This document shows positions 38,691 to 50,445 of a DNA stretch of 64,000 nt, piece by piece (the first letter of the stretch is position 1; every line of letters starts with the position of its first letter). The notes beneath the pieces are model-generated. The model was not told where the DNA came from. It saw only the letters and a program-made list of their open reading frames with translations, and did no database searches. The position numbers and the translations under genes are program-made. The DNA comes from Psychrobacter coccoides (GTDB taxonomy: Bacteria > Pseudomonadota > Gammaproteobacteria > Pseudomonadales > Moraxellaceae). The stretch is taken from NCBI RefSeq assembly GCF_017498085.1, contig NZ_JAGBKM010000015.1, forward strand, positions 1 to 64,000, in the 5' to 3' direction.

Positions 38691-39269
38691 CTATTTTATC
38701 AGGTTGCTAATGGTTTTAAATGCAGGGTCTTTACTGCTACGACACAGCTCAAACAAGATGGATTCAACCGTCGTTATGACCGCGCCGGCACGGCGGATAC
38801 GGCGAATGGCTTGCTTTTTATCATAAGGGAACCTTGAGCCCACCGCATCAGCCACAATCACAGGCTGCATACCATTATCGAGCAAGTCCAACGCTGTTTG
38901 CATGACACAGACATGCGCCTCTACGCCAAACAGTAATATGGTGCTGCGGTTTTGTTGCGCCAGATAATTCCATGAATCATCATTATCACAGGCACTAAAC
39001 GTGACTTTTTCAAAGCTTTTGGCATTATCGCCTTCTAAGACTTCAAGAATCTCGGGCAAAGTATCGCCTAGACCTTTTTTATATTGCTCATTGAGCATGA
39101 CAGGAATATCGAGCGCTTGCAGCCCTTTAATCAAAGTAATGATCTTTTTGACGATGTTTTCATTGTCAAAGATATGCGGCGCCAAACGCTCTTGCACGTC
39201 TATCAGCATGGCTTGTGTGTTTTCACGGGCGATACGATAGGTGCGGTCGGTAATTATAGTAGATGACAT
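38691..39269 (-). CDS. Isochorismatase-family hydrolase, YcaC-like
   Basis: 192 aa cysteine hydrolase. The triad region shows AMLIDVQERLAPHI (Asp), a lysine region near KVTFSACDNDD, and the nucleophile in LLFGVEAHVCVMQTALDLL. It resembles YcaC and nicotinamidase/isochorismatase relatives; the substrate is unknown, and the C-terminal region (ICRSSKDPAFKTISNLI) is conserved in YcaC-like members. GGAG lies ten bases before the start. A single gene between convergent terminator regions. Confidence 0.85.
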   Translation of the reverse strand: MSSTIITDRTYRIARENTQAMLIDVQERLAPHIFDNENIVKKIITLIKGLQALDIPVMLNEQYKKGLGDTLPEILEVLEGDNAKSFEKVTFSACDNDDSWNYLAQQNRSTILLFGVEAHVCVMQTALDLLDNGMQPVIVADAVGSRFPYDKKQAIRRIRRAGAVITTVESILFELCRSSKDPAFKTISNLIK

Positions 39270-39446
39270 AGTACATACACTCCTTGTACGCTTGCAGCAA
39301 CTGGCTGCAGACCAAATAACAGGGTTATTTATAGTTATAAGATACGCTCTTATTTAGTCATATTTTGTTCAGTCCGTCAATGAACATCCTCTGCAGTAAC
39401 AACTTATGCACACTGTGCCATCAATAACACACTGGGCTGTGGCCAA

Positions 39447-39482
39447 TAAAAAAGCTCTCAGCCAATAACTGAGAGCTTTTAC
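39447..39482 (-). terminator. Terminator after fadA
   Basis: Perfect 11-bp stem (AAAGCTCTCAG with CTGAGAGCTTT) with a T-run on the minus strand, about 60 bases past the fadA stop. Confidence 0.85.
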
Positions 39483-39540
39483 TAATACAACTATCTATCT
39501 TTTATTAAATCACTGTAAATTGCGTTGTGACCCTAAAAGC

Positions 39541-40779
<1,239 letters not shown>

Positions 40780-40829
40780 TCATCTAAAACGCCTACGGAT
40801 ACGGCACTTATCCTATTTTGGTATATTCA

Positions 40830-42989
40830 TTAAGCGGTTGGGTAAAACGTCTCGCCTGCTGCTGCCATGTCACGAATCTTTTGCGGGGCTTCATAAGCTT
40901 TACCAAGGTGCGCATATTTCTCGCACAGTGCTAGATAATTATCTAGACCCATCTGGTCGATATAGCGGCAAGGACCACCACGGAATGGTGGGAAGCCAAC
41001 GCCCATAATCATCGCCATATCTGCCTCGCTTGGCGTGTCAACGATGTTGTCTTCTAGGCAGCGTACCGTTTCGTTACAAAACGCCAGCATGGTGCGATCG
41101 ATAATGGTCTGATCATCAAACGCTTGCTTGTCGCTATCAGTGGTTTCTTGTAGCAAGGCATAAGTGGCATCATCAGCGACTTTCTTTGGCTTACCACGCT
41201 TATCCGTTTCGTACTTATAGAAACCAACGCCGTTTTTCTGACCCAAACGCTCGTTCTCGTATAGATGTTTGATAGCACCTTTGTAGTCAGGCTTCATGCG
41301 ATCTGGGAAGCCTTCGGCCATGACTTCTGCGCCATGTACACCTGTATCTAGACCGACAACGTCGATGAGATACGCAGGGCCCATTGGCCAGCCAAATTTT
41401 TCCATGACTTTATCGACATGGACGAAGTCAGCGCCTTCTTTAAGCAGCAAATCAAAGGCACCAAAGTACGGGAACAGCACACGGTTGACTAAGAAGCCTG
41501 GGCAGTCATTGACGACGACAGGGACTTTGCCCATTTTCGAGGCCAGCGCCACGGTCGTCGCAATGGCTTCTTCAGAAGACTTCTCGCCACGGATAACCTC
41601 TACCAGTGGCATACGGTGAACTGGGTTAAAGAAGTGCATACCGACGAAGTTTTCTGGACGCTCAAGTACTGTCGCCAGATGGGTGATAGAAATCGTTGAC
41701 GTGTTCGAAGCCAAAATCGCATCTTCTTTTACCAAGCCTTCGACTTCTTTGAGTACGGCATGCTTCACTTTGGGGTTCTCTACCACCGCTTCGATGACGA
41801 TGTCAGTCTCCGCAAAGTCGCCATAATTCAGCGTTGGACGAATACGGCTTAGAGTTTCACCCATTTTCGCTGGCGTCATCTTTTTGCGATCGACCATTTT
41901 GCTTAGTATCTTACTGGCCTCACCCATACCCAAATCTAATTGCTCAGACTTGATGTCCTTCATGATGATTGGCAAGCCTTTGCTTGCAGCCTGATACGCA
42001 ATACCGCCGCCCATGATACCTGCACCCAGTACGGCAGCTTCATTGATATCGTGTGCTTGCTTGCTGTGTTTTTTCGCTAGTTTTTTGACCAGCTGATCGT
42101 TTAAGAATAGGCCAACCAAGCTCTCGGCTTGTGGCGTTTTCGCCGCTTTGGCAAAGTAAGTCGCTTCCACTTCAATCGCTTTGTCACGTGGCAGATTGAC
42201 ATGCTTTTCGATCGCTTCGATAGCGAGTGCTGGCGCAGGGTACTGTTTTGGATTGGCTTTAGAGAAAATCATGCCTTTGGCGCTATTAAACGCCATCGCT
42301 TGCTCAAGCTGATTGAGTTTAACAGGATTGAGCTTTTCTTCACGCTTGGCCTGCCAATCAATCTCACCTGAGATGCATTTTTTGACCAAGTCTACTGCCG
42401 CATCTTGCAAATCATCAGCAGCGACAGAGGCGTCGACCAGGCCTAACTCTAGCGCTTCTAATGCTTTTTTGGGCTTGCCAGTAGCGATAAGCTCAAGCGC
42501 ATTGTCGATGCCGATTACACGGGTACTACGCACCGTACCACCAAAGCCTGGGAAAATACCCAATTGCGTCTCTGGTAAGCCGATAATGGCTTTGTCACTC
42601 ATAACACGGTATTCACATACTAATGCCATTTCACAACCGCCGCCAAGCGCTGCACCATTGATAGCCGCTACTTTCGGGAATGGCAAGTCTTCGAAGCGAT
42701 TAAAGGTATCATTAATACCGACCACCCAGTCTTTAATCTCGCTTTCTGGGTTTTTAAACGAGCCGACAAACTCAGTAATATCAGCACCAGCGATAAACAC
42801 GCCTTTACTTGAGGTCACGATCAGACCTTTTACCTCATCAGACTGCTCCAGTGCATTGACTGCCTCGGTAAACTGCTTATTGGTCTCAGCATCGAACTTG
42901 TTGACGCTCTCGTTTTCGGCGTTGTACTGCATGTTGGCGATGCCATCTTCTAGCATTGTCACCGTGATGCGATTTCCTTGATATACCAT
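40830..42989 (-). CDS. fadB: Fatty acid oxidation complex subunit alpha
   Basis: 719 aa multienzyme. The N-terminal crotonase-like half (residues about 1-190) gives enoyl-CoA hydratase/isomerase activity, with [14 protein letters not shown] and [13 protein letters not shown]. The C-terminal half is 3-hydroxyacyl-CoA dehydrogenase, with the NAD motif [15 protein letters not shown] near 320 and the [11 protein letters not shown] and [16 protein letters not shown] blocks. Upstream partner of fadA; the pair is divergent from ispA. No FadR-type operator was recognised. Confidence 0.96.
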   Translation of the reverse strand: MVYQGNRITVTMLEDGIANMQYNAENESVNKFDAETNKQFTEAVNALEQSDEVKGLIVTSSKGVFIAGADITEFVGSFKNPESEIKDWVVGINDTFNRFEDLPFPKVAAINGAALGGGCEMALVCEYRVMSDKAIIGLPETQLGIFPGFGGTVRSTRVIGIDNALELIATGKPKKALEALELGLVDASVAADDLQDAAVDLVKKCISGEIDWQAKREEKLNPVKLNQLEQAMAFNSAKGMIFSKANPKQYPAPALAIEAIEKHVNLPRDKAIEVEATYFAKAAKTPQAESLVGLFLNDQLVKKLAKKHSKQAHDINEAAVLGAGIMGGGIAYQAASKGLPIIMKDIKSEQLDLGMGEASKILSKMVDRKKMTPAKMGETLSRIRPTLNYGDFAETDIVIEAVVENPKVKHAVLKEVEGLVKEDAILASNTSTISITHLATVLERPENFVGMHFFNPVHRMPLVEVIRGEKSSEEAIATTVALASKMGKVPVVVNDCPGFLVNRVLFPYFGAFDLLLKEGADFVHVDKVMEKFGWPMGPAYLIDVVGLDTGVHGAEVMAEGFPDRMKPDYKGAIKHLYENERLGQKNGVGFYKYETDKRGKPKKVADDATYALLQETTDSDKQAFDDQTIIDRTMLAFCNETVRCLEDNIVDTPSEADMAMIMGVGFPPFRGGPCRYIDQMGLDNYLALCEKYAHLGKAYEAPQKIRDMAAAGETFYPTA

Positions 42990-43437
42990 TTGAAACTCCT
43001 TGCTATGTTATAAAAGCGATGTGTTAATTATGATGACAGCCAGCTTTAACATGAAAAAATAGCTGACTGTTAGTATGTGTTGTTATTATCCTGATGGCTT
43101 TTAATCAGATTCAAACTTAACGGCCCAAACAAACTTGCACATCATTAGACCGTTTTTGACGTCAATTAGTGTAGGGGATTATGCCCCTGACTGTCACAGT
43201 ATAATGCCAGACTCATAAGTCACTATAAATCATTGGCAAATACATCTGAGGCAGACTGTGGTTTTTATTAGCCAGACTCATAACCTACTCCCTCATCAAA
43301 CCATATGCAACCGACAAGTTAAATCATTAATACGTAACTGATATCGGCTATCAGTCAAGTAGTCATGTCAGCGCTATCAGCTATCGTGATACACTAGCAC
43401 CATTTCTACCTTTATTCATCTTGTGGTTGGTTGAGTT
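42990..43437. other. 448-bp divergent intergenic region fadB / ispA
   Basis: No gene or RNA recognised. It must carry the fadB and ispA promoters. A small GGGG-ATTATG-CCCC hairpin is at about 43174-43187. No strong promoter stands out. Confidence 0.5.
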
Positions 43438-44484
43438 ATGTCCGTTTCTTCTGTCCCTCGCTTTGTCCCTTTCACTGACTTCAAGTCGTTTCATAGTGCT
43501 CTACGTGTGCAGTTGGCACAAGATATCGAGCTGTTGTTTGACTATGCCAAACTACCCAGCCCATTAGCAGATGCCTGCCGTTATGTCATGACAGGTCAGG
43601 GCAAGTTGGTACGTCCATTATTGGTCGCCAGTAGCTTTGCGACGGTCGATACCAGCATCTGTACTTCTCACTATAGCAGTGTCCTAGCCGACGATAGAAG
43701 CAGCGATCATACAGCAGCACCGCCTAACCTAGAGACGCAACTAGAGAGTGACTCACGCTATGATATGTGCCGCCGTGCAGCGCTAGCGGTGGAGTTACTA
43801 CATACCTACTCTCTGGTACATGATGACTTGCCCTGTATGGACGATGACGACCTACGCCGTGGTCAACCCACCGCTCATATCGTTTTTGAGGAGTCAACGG
43901 CCATGCTGGCAGGTGATGTGCTGCAGACACTGGCCTTTGAAGTCCTGACAGCGGAGCTGCCAAGCTTTGCGCCTTTTGATAGCCATATCGCCAGTCAGCT
44001 GTTGGCGATATTTGCCCCTCGTGCTCGGCGGATGGTGTCAGGTCAGATGCTTGATCTCAATGCTGAGGCCACTGCAGATATTACCCAAGCAGACCTAGAG
44101 GCCATTCACCGTGACAAAACAGGGGCACTCATCGAGGCGGCGATGCTCATGGGCGGGGTGTGTGCTGGCGCCACTGCCCAAGAGCGTATAGCGCTACAAG
44201 ACTGTGCGCAGCACATTGGTCTCGCCTTTCAAGTGCAAGATGACATCTTGGATGTCACTACCACGACTGATGATTTGGGCAAACCTGCCGGCAGCGATGA
44301 AAAGCTAGACAAGTCTACTTATGCCAAGCTCATGGGCGTCGAGGCGGCGAAAGACTACGCCCAATCACTATTTGATGACGGCCGCACGGCCATCAACCGT
44401 GAGCTTGGTAGCCATGAAGTTGCCCGTAATAATGACTTGGCACTATTGGCGGTCATTGAATGGCTATGGAACAGAAAAAAATAA
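43438..44484 (+). CDS. ispA: Polyprenyl (farnesyl) diphosphate synthase
   Basis: 348 aa class I prenyltransferase that condenses IPP with DMAPP/GPP. GKLVRPLLV, the first aspartate-rich motif DDLPCMDDDDLRRG and the second DDILDV are all present, as is the KTGALIEAAM helix. A roughly 40-residue low-conservation insert precedes the first motif (about residues 70-105), which lengthens it beyond E. coli IspA (299 aa). IspA-type product length (C15) is inferred from family size; the DUF72 gene starts 31 bases after its stop. Confidence 0.9.
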   Translation: MSVSSVPRFVPFTDFKSFHSALRVQLAQDIELLFDYAKLPSPLADACRYVMTGQGKLVRPLLVASSFATVDTSICTSHYSSVLADDRSSDHTAAPPNLETQLESDSRYDMCRRAALAVELLHTYSLVHDDLPCMDDDDLRRGQPTAHIVFEESTAMLAGDVLQTLAFEVLTAELPSFAPFDSHIASQLLAIFAPRARRMVSGQMLDLNAEATADITQADLEAIHRDKTGALIEAAMLMGGVCAGATAQERIALQDCAQHIGLAFQVQDDILDVTTTTDDLGKPAGSDEKLDKSTYAKLMGVEAAKDYAQSLFDDGRTAINRELGSHEVARNNDLALLAVIEWLWNRKK

Positions 44485-44514
44485 TCACGCTCACATCTTC
44501 AGCAGTTTCTAATC

Positions 44515-45333
44515 ATGAATAACTCTCCTACCCCGCGTATCTACCTTGGCACAGGCGGCTATAGCGATACCGACCTACTCGGTACGCTGTATCCAACTGG
44601 CACTAAGAAGACAGACTTTTTGCGTGAATATGCTCGTCAATACGGTGCCGTAGAGATCAACAGCACCTTTTATGCCCCAATCGGGCAAAAAGCCTTTGCT
44701 GGTATGATCAATAAGGCCTATGTGCAAGCAGACAGTCAGCTGAAGTTTGCCGTCAAGCTGCATCAAGACTTTACTCATGCACGTAAAGGCACAAGTGAGC
44801 ATGCGCAAGCGTTTCTAAATGCCCTCACGCCACTTATCGAAGCGGATGCGCTAGCGCCATTACTGCTGCAATTCCCGCACGGCTTTGATCGTACCCGTGA
44901 GCATCGGCTGTATCTGGCAAGTCTCGTCAGTTGGTTTAAGGACTACCCGTTAGCCGTTGAGTTTCGTCATAATGGCTGGCATACCCCGCAGGTGGTCGAT
45001 AGCTTTATCGAGCAAGGTCTGATTTGGTGTAGCGTGGATTATCCCAAAGTCAGCGGCCTACCACCGTCACGGTTGATATTTACCGAGCGTACTGGTTACC
45101 TGCGTATGCATGGTAATAATCTAAACTGGTGGGATGCGATGAGCGCAGCCGACCGTCATGATTATCGCTATAGCGAGGCGGAAATGCAGGACTGGGCACA
45201 AGCGATTGCCAATCAACGTCAGCACTTTGATACGCTGTATATCTTTTTTCAAAATACCACCAAGGCGCATGCTTATTATAATATTGCCATGCTGAGGGAA
45301 GCGTTAGCGGCGCATAACTTTGAGGTGCTTTGA
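44515..45333 (+). CDS. DUF72 family protein
   Basis: 272 aa TIM-barrel-like protein of the YecE/DUF72 family, function unknown. Typical features: LGTGGYSDTDLLGTLYPTGTKKTDFLREYARQYGAVEINSTFY near the N-terminus, KLHQDFTH, PLAVEFRHNGWH and RMHGNN; the C-terminal FFQNTTKAHAYYNIAML block is also conserved. Starts 31 bases after ispA, so cotranscription is likely. Confidence 0.88.
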   Translation: MNNSPTPRIYLGTGGYSDTDLLGTLYPTGTKKTDFLREYARQYGAVEINSTFYAPIGQKAFAGMINKAYVQADSQLKFAVKLHQDFTHARKGTSEHAQAFLNALTPLIEADALAPLLLQFPHGFDRTREHRLYLASLVSWFKDYPLAVEFRHNGWHTPQVVDSFIEQGLIWCSVDYPKVSGLPPSRLIFTERTGYLRMHGNNLNWWDAMSAADRHDYRYSEAEMQDWAQAIANQRQHFDTLYIFFQNTTKAHAYYNIAMLREALAAHNFEVL

Positions 45334-45356
45334 GTTTGATAAAACTGTTAAGCAAT

Positions 45357-45418
45357 AGGGGGCGTCCAGTACCCCAAAAAAATTTATTCAAAAAAAATTG
45401 ATGTGTAGAACGCGCCCT
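45357..45418. repeat. Possible 62-bp palindromic element
   Basis: The ends AGGGGGCGT and ACGCGCCCT are imperfect inverted repeats that enclose A-rich and T-rich runs. It resembles the other AGGGCGT-ended repeats of the window but is shorter and less perfect. It marks the left edge of an AT-rich accessory patch. Confidence 0.35.
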
Positions 45419-45498
45419 GATTTTCAATTTATTGCAATCATGACTTTTTGTTTTATTTATTTTTTTAAAATATAGCTGTTCTATTTAGGAGTATATAC

Positions 45499-46287
45499 AT
45501 GCTTATCTGGTTTATAGTCGGAGCGATAGTCTTATCTATAATAGTATTTAACTATTATGGGAGCAGTAGAGAATCTGATTTTTTTAAGCTAATTAAAAAC
45601 TTAGCCTATCAAGGTAACCCGCGCGATCAAGTAAATCTTGCAATGATGTATTATCAAGGTAACGGTGTGCGTAAAGACTTTACTAAAGCGATTGAGTGGG
45701 CAGAAAAAGCTGCTATGCAAGGTAGTTCTGATGCGTTATTTGCTATTGGTATAATGTATACCAATAAGAATGACCTCAAGGCGTTTGAATCGTACTTACA
45801 ATCAGCTATACAGGGTAATATAAACGCTAAAGAGATGACAGGTCTCATGTATAAGGAAGGCAGAGGCGTAAAGCAAGATCACACTAAGGCGTTTGAATGG
45901 ATGCAAAAAGCTGCTATGCAAGATCACATTAATGCTCAGAATGAGCTTGGTCTCATGTATAAGGAAGGCAGAGGCGTAAAACAAGATCACACCAAGGCAT
46001 TTGAATGGATACAAAAAGCTGCTATGCAAGATCACGCTAATGCTCAGAATCAGCTTGGTGCGATATATGATGAAGGAAGAATTGTACAACAAGACTATAC
46101 CAAGGCATTTACTTGGTATTTAAAAGCGGCAATGCAAGGTAATGTACAAGCTCAATTTAATCTTAGTGGAATGTACTATCAAGGCAAAGGCATACAGCAA
46201 AATAAGGCTGAAGCACTTCGTTGGTTAGATAAATCTTGTCAGAATGGATACAAGGATGCCTGTAGAGCTTATCGAGCCTTGAACTAA
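45499..46287 (+). CDS. Sel1-repeat (SLR) protein with N-terminal anchor
   Basis: 262 aa. The first 20 residues (LIWFIVGAIVLSIIVFNYYG) form a membrane anchor or signal; the rest is about six to seven Sel1-type alpha-helical repeats (patterns such as AQNELGLMYKEGRGVKQDHTKAFEWIQKAAMQ). Such repeats usually mediate protein-protein contacts. Two neighbouring repeats are almost identical at DNA level. The gene is AT-rich with an AGGAG binding site. The function is unknown; in other bacteria such proteins act in cell-envelope signalling, host contact or regulation. Confidence 0.82.
   Translation: MLIWFIVGAIVLSIIVFNYYGSSRESDFFKLIKNLAYQGNPRDQVNLAMMYYQGNGVRKDFTKAIEWAEKAAMQGSSDALFAIGIMYTNKNDLKAFESYLQSAIQGNINAKEMTGLMYKEGRGVKQDHTKAFEWMQKAAMQDHINAQNELGLMYKEGRGVKQDHTKAFEWIQKAAMQDHANAQNQLGAIYDEGRIVQQDYTKAFTWYLKAAMQGNVQAQFNLSGMYYQGKGIQQNKAEALRWLDKSCQNGYKDACRAYRALN
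45841..46056 (+). repeat. Recent 108-bp tandem duplication in the Sel1 gene
   Basis: Units 45841-45948 and 45949-46056 (36 codons each) differ at only a handful of positions, mostly silent or conservative. The next repeat (from 46057) is clearly more diverged. This is a young in-frame duplication. Confidence 0.9.
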
Positions 46288-46324
46288 GAATAGGTCACTA
46301 CATGCAAAACCAAACTATATGAAC

Positions 46325-46816
46325 TCAATCCCATGGCTGTTGTTCTTTGTCAGTAGCATACCTAGCCATAGCCATTAAAGCATTTTTACCCTTATAAAGA
46401 TTGCCTTCGGAATAAAAACCCTCGAAATACAATCTAGAAAAACAGTTATAAAAGTAAATTCTAACCTGATGAGATTCGTTCAAGGGAAATTCGCTAGAGT
46501 CTGAAAAGCGATCCTGAATATGAGTTGTTATCAAGGTTAAGATTATAACGTCTGAAGCATAAATTCTAGAGCCTGAGAATATTTTTTTGAACTCACTCTG
46601 TGAAATTATATTTGCTCTCTCTAACAAACTTCCAGTTTCAAGTAAGATGGTATGACTCATTACTTCTCGTTCTTTTTTACTTCCTCCTTTAGCTAGTACT
46701 ATCCATTCATTAAAGGGTCTAAGCGTTAACTGGGTAGCATTTTTAAAAGAAAAAAGCCCTCTCATAAAAAGAAATAAAACTATTGTTATCACAGCAATTA
46801 TTAAAAAAGTTTCCAC
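46325..46816 (-). CDS. Orphan membrane-anchored protein, function unknown
   Basis: 163 aa from a GTG at 46816 that follows AGAGGT; the frame is open to an ATG at 46879, which would add a second hydrophobic stretch but has no clear binding site. One transmembrane helix (FLIIAVITIVLFLFMRGLF) lies at the N-terminus, then a soluble domain of about 135 residues (ERANIISQSEFKKIFS, HQVRIYFYNCFSRLYFEG). I recognise no family. AT-rich. It is convergent with the Sel1 gene. Confidence 0.6.
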   Translation of the reverse strand: METFLIIAVITIVLFLFMRGLFSFKNATQLTLRPFNEWIVLAKGGSKKEREVMSHTILLETGSLLERANIISQSEFKKIFSGSRIYASDVIILTLITTHIQDRFSDSSEFPLNESHQVRIYFYNCFSRLYFEGFYSEGNLYKGKNALMAMARYATDKEQQPWD

Positions 46817-46903
46817 TATTACCTCTAAAAAGTATATTAGAAAACTTAAATACAGCAAGTGTCGTTCCAACATTAGCACAAACTAGCTATAGTTCATTAA
46901 ACC

Positions 46904-46933
46904 AAAAAAGGACGCCTCGCAGCGTCCTTTTTT
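46904..46933 (-). terminator. Terminator after sodB
   Basis: GGACGC pairs with GCGTCC, with matching A and T runs on both sides, about 25 bases past the sodB stop. Confidence 0.85.
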
Positions 46934-46959
46934 CAAATCAAATACTTAGTGTTTAATAC

Positions 46960-47589
46960 TTACTCTTCAACACCAGCATCTTGACCTTTATATTTTGCGT
47001 TGGCGTAGTCCCAGTTCACTAGCTTGTCTAGGAACGTATCAACATAGTCAGGACGACGGTTACGATAGTCGACATAGTACGCATGTTCCCATACGTCACA
47101 CGTCAATACCGCTACTTGACCGTCAGCCAATGGTGTACCAGCATTGCCTGTCTTAGTGATAGACAGCTTGCCACCTACCTTGTCAGCGACCAACCATGCC
47201 CAACCTGAACCAAACTGTGAGGTTGCAGCATTTTTGAACTCTTCACGGAACTTATCATAGCTACCGAAATCTTCTTCGATTTTGGCTTTTAGATCACCCG
47301 TTGGCTCACCGCCACCATTGTCTGGCGTCATGCAGTTCCAGTAGAAAGTGTGGTTCCACACTTGTGCTGCTTGGTTAAACATGCCTTGCTTGCTGTCATC
47401 TTTTGCTGTGGCTTCGATGATCTCTGGCAATGTTTTGTCTTCTAGACCAGAACCAGGTAGCAACTCATTTAATTTATTCACATAAGCGGCGTGGTGCTTA
47501 TCATGATGGTATTCTAGAGTTTCGGCACTGATATGTGGCTCAAGCGCATCTTTTGCATACGGTAGATCTGGTAGAGTAATCTTTGACAT
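46960..47589 (-). CDS. sodB: Superoxide dismutase [Fe]
   Basis: 209 aa. The ATG at 47589 (MSKITLPDLPYAKDALEPHIS) is chosen because it matches the family start and has AAGGAT about nine bases upstream; the frame extends 11 codons further. Metal ligands are in EYHHDKHHAAYV (His), VWNHTFYW (His) and DVWEHAYYVDY (Asp, His). The AAQVWNHTFYW context with glutamine is of the iron type. Detoxifies superoxide in the cytosol; a strong terminator follows. Confidence 0.95.
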   Translation of the reverse strand: MSKITLPDLPYAKDALEPHISAETLEYHHDKHHAAYVNKLNELLPGSGLEDKTLPEIIEATAKDDSKQGMFNQAAQVWNHTFYWNCMTPDNGGGEPTGDLKAKIEEDFGSYDKFREEFKNAATSQFGSGWAWLVADKVGGKLSITKTGNAGTPLADGQVAVLTCDVWEHAYYVDYRNRRPDYVDTFLDKLVNWDYANAKYKGQDAGVEE

Positions 47590-48126
47590 AATTATTTTAT
47601 CCTTGCTTATTAAGCCACTCATATTTTGCTGAAGTCAGCATCTGAGCGCTGATATACAAAATATCGAGCTAAATTGGCTGAGTTTATTGTTAAGGTATGA
47701 ATATATTGCTTGATGCGCAATGACGCATCACAATGAATTTAACCAACACTATATCGCCAGTCACTTACTGCCAAATATACTGTTAACTTTAAATTCACAA
47801 GCGATAAGCTATAATTCACTGTAGCTTGATAACCATTATAGCAAGAGTAACTGACAATATCAGTTACCGAATGTTATAGACAGCGGTTACTGGTGCTCAC
47901 CTGTCAAAATCTGGCGAAAACTTGCAAAAATCAAGTTTTTTTGACCAAAATTGACCATAATGGCGCTAAAGCACAAGCTGCTTTAGAAAGTGCTATTCTA
48001 ACCAGTCGCCTGCTGACTATGAGCAGTGACAATCCTATACTAGGTATTGGGTAAAATACAACCTCTGTACCCGGCTATCTATAGTCGTTTTAATTATATT
48101 CATCTATATATTTACGGACATATCCT
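47590..48126. other. 537-bp divergent intergenic region sodB / rdgB with a palindrome
   Basis: No gene seen. A perfect inverted repeat GTAACTGA-CAATA-TCAGTTAC (47847-47867) looks operator-like, about 260 bases from both genes. TTGACCA occurs twice at 47941-47960. No known regulator motif can be assigned. Confidence 0.5.
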
Positions 48127-48768
48127 ATGAGCACTGCTGTATCGTCTTCCACCTCTAGTCACAACCAATGGGTACTCGCCAGTAACAACAAAGGCAAACT
48201 TGCAGAGCTGCAAAGGCTGTTCGCTGAAGCGAATCTTGGTGTTAGCATCGTACCCCAAGGACAGCTGGATATCGAAGATGCGGTAGAAGACGGGCTTAGC
48301 TTTGTCGAAAACGCCATTATAAAGGCACGTCATGCCAGTCGTATCAGCGGTCTACCTGCCATCGCCGATGATTCAGGTCTGTGCGTGCCTGTACTCGGTA
48401 ACGCACCTGGCATCTACTCAGCTCGCTATGCAGGCGTGCATGGCAACGATGCAATGAACAATGCCAAACTCATCGAAGATTTACAGCCTATTCGTGACGC
48501 ACGGCCAGATATGCCCATCGAAGGGATATTTGTATGTGTCTTAGCACTGGTGCGTCATGCCGAAGATCCATTACCGATTATTGCACAAGGTTTATGGCAA
48601 GGTGAAATCTTAGAGGCACCACAAGGCGATGGTGGCTTTGGTTATGACCCACTGTTTTGGTTGCCAGATCGGCAAGCGACGGCAGCAAGCTTAAATGCTG
48701 CAGACAAAAACAGCATCAGTCATCGGGGGCAAGCGATCAGTAAACTACTGACGCAGCTGTCGATATAA
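48127..48768 (+). CDS. rdgB: Non-canonical purine NTP pyrophosphatase
   Basis: 213 aa. Hydrolyses dITP, XTP and similar, keeping them out of DNA. HAM1/RdgB motifs: WVLASNNKGKLAELQRLF, SFVENAIIKARHAS, ADDSGLCVPVLGNAPGIYSARYAG, GDGGFGYDPLFW and the C-terminal SHRGQA. No close operon partner; tig begins about 300 bases later. Confidence 0.96.
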   Translation: MSTAVSSSTSSHNQWVLASNNKGKLAELQRLFAEANLGVSIVPQGQLDIEDAVEDGLSFVENAIIKARHASRISGLPAIADDSGLCVPVLGNAPGIYSARYAGVHGNDAMNNAKLIEDLQPIRDARPDMPIEGIFVCVLALVRHAEDPLPIIAQGLWQGEILEAPQGDGGFGYDPLFWLPDRQATAASLNAADKNSISHRGQAISKLLTQLSI

Positions 48769-48794
48769 AGCAAACCGACCGTAAACAGATATTT

Positions 48795-48823
48795 TTTACT
48801 TTAATTAACAGATAGATTATACT
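48795..48823 (+). promoter_or_regulatory. Candidate promoter for tig
   Basis: TTTACT (48795-48800) and TATACT (48818-48823) are spaced by 17 bases, about 245 bases upstream of the tig start. A closer promoter cannot be excluded. Confidence 0.5.
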
Positions 48824-49065
48824 GTTCTACTTTTAAAATTTTATTGTAAGAAGTCGATTGTATTAACCGCCTAAGATAGCGCATGATTATTGAGATGCAT
48901 TAGGTGTCATAGCTGACGACTTATTATTGATATTCGATGCCAGATAGTGCCATTTGCATTATCTGGTTATTAATCTCCCCTATTCAATCCAATGGCAATC
49001 AGCCTAACCTGCATGTCTTTGAGGACTGATTGTTTGTTATTCTAACCATTAAAGGTGTAATCAAC

Positions 49066-50409
49066 ATGGCTACAGATTTACAGATCACAACCAACAAGTT
49101 GTCTGAAAAAGAAACTCAGCTGACTGTTAAAGTTCCCGTTGAAAAAATCCAAAACAAAGTTGAAGGACGTATTCGCCAAGTGGCCAAAACTGCCAAAATT
49201 GACGGTTTCCGTAAAGGCAAAGTACCTATGTCACATATCCGCTCACAGTACGGCGCTGGTATTCAGCAAGAAGTCATCAACGATGTGATCCGTGACACAG
49301 TGTTTGAAGCGATTAAAGCTGAAGATGTGCGCGCTGTTGGTATGCCAAATATTGATGACGTCAAACTAGAAGACGACTTCTTGGTCTACCAAGCGACCGT
49401 TGAAATCTTCCCTGAAATCGACGTACAGGGTATTGATGAGATCGAAGTTGAGCGTCATACTGCCACTGTGAGCGACGAAGACGTTGACACCATGATCGAA
49501 AACTTGCAAAAACAGCGTGCCGAATTTGTTGAGAAAAAAGGCATGGCCGCTAAGGACAATCAGGTCACTTTCGACTTTGAAGGCTCTATCGATGGCGAAA
49601 AATTCGAAGGTGGGTCTGCTGAGGACTTTAAACTCACTATCGGTAGTGGCCAGATGATTCCAGGCTTTGAAGCAGGTATCAAAGGCATGAAAGCCGGCGA
49701 AGAAAAAGTCATCGATGTGACTTTCCCAGAAGACTATCAAGCTGAAGACCTAGCAGGTAAAGAAGCACAGTTCAAAATCAATGTAAAATTGGTTGAAAGA
49801 TCAAAACTGCCAGAGATTGATGATGAGTTTCTTGAGCTGTTTGGTGTGACTGAAGGCGGCGTTGAAAAATTAAAAGAAGACGTGCGCAAAAACATGGAGC
49901 GTGAAATCAAAAACGCTGCACGTAGCCAAGTTAAGCAAGCGACTTTTGATGCATTATTAGAAAAGAACGAATTTGATGTACCAAACGCCATGCTCGAGCA
50001 AGAAATTGATCGTCAGCGCAATATGATGATGCAGCGCTTCTCACAGCAGTTTGGTGCCAGTGCAGACAGCTTTGACAAAGACATGCTGCCTAATGAGCTG
50101 TTTGAAGAGCAAGCATTACGTGCGGCCCGTCTTGGTATCATCGTCGCCCGTGTGATCGACACCCAAAAGCTAGAAGTAGACCAAGATCGTGTCGAAGCCT
50201 TCATCAAAGAAGCGGCTGAAAACTACGAAGATCCAGCAGAGGTCATCGAGTACTACACCAATGACAAGCAGCAACGTGCCAACATTGAGTCTGTCGTGCT
50301 AGAAGACCAAGTCGTCGACTATCTGATTGATCAAGGCAAGGTAACGGATAAAGAAGTCAGCTATCAAGACCTACTGGCCACTCAACAACAGCAGCAGCAA
50401 GGCATGTAA
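49066..50409 (+). CDS. tig: Trigger factor
   Basis: Ribosome-associated chaperone and peptidyl-prolyl isomerase, 447 aa. The ATG at 49066 ([19 protein letters not shown]) is preceded by AAAGGTG; the frame extends 12 codons upstream. The ribosome-binding signature [17 protein letters not shown] is near residue 45, the FKBP-like PPIase domain follows at about 150-245 ([23 protein letters not shown]), and the C-terminal substrate-binding arms end in a Gln-rich QQQQQGM. First gene of a tig-clpP-clpX group. Confidence 0.97.
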   Translation: MATDLQITTNKLSEKETQLTVKVPVEKIQNKVEGRIRQVAKTAKIDGFRKGKVPMSHIRSQYGAGIQQEVINDVIRDTVFEAIKAEDVRAVGMPNIDDVKLEDDFLVYQATVEIFPEIDVQGIDEIEVERHTATVSDEDVDTMIENLQKQRAEFVEKKGMAAKDNQVTFDFEGSIDGEKFEGGSAEDFKLTIGSGQMIPGFEAGIKGMKAGEEKVIDVTFPEDYQAEDLAGKEAQFKINVKLVERSKLPEIDDEFLELFGVTEGGVEKLKEDVRKNMEREIKNAARSQVKQATFDALLEKNEFDVPNAMLEQEIDRQRNMMMQRFSQQFGASADSFDKDMLPNELFEEQALRAARLGIIVARVIDTQKLEVDQDRVEAFIKEAAENYEDPAEVIEYYTNDKQQRANIESVVLEDQVVDYLIDQGKVTDKEVSYQDLLATQQQQQQGM

Positions 50410-50445
50410 TCTAGCGTCATTGCACCACTGACTGCCTATTTATGA

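Noticed and set aside
45802-46092. Antisense frame with repeated peptides in the Sel1 gene
   Set aside because: The repetition comes from the duplicated sense repeats, so it is a mirror image and not a gene.
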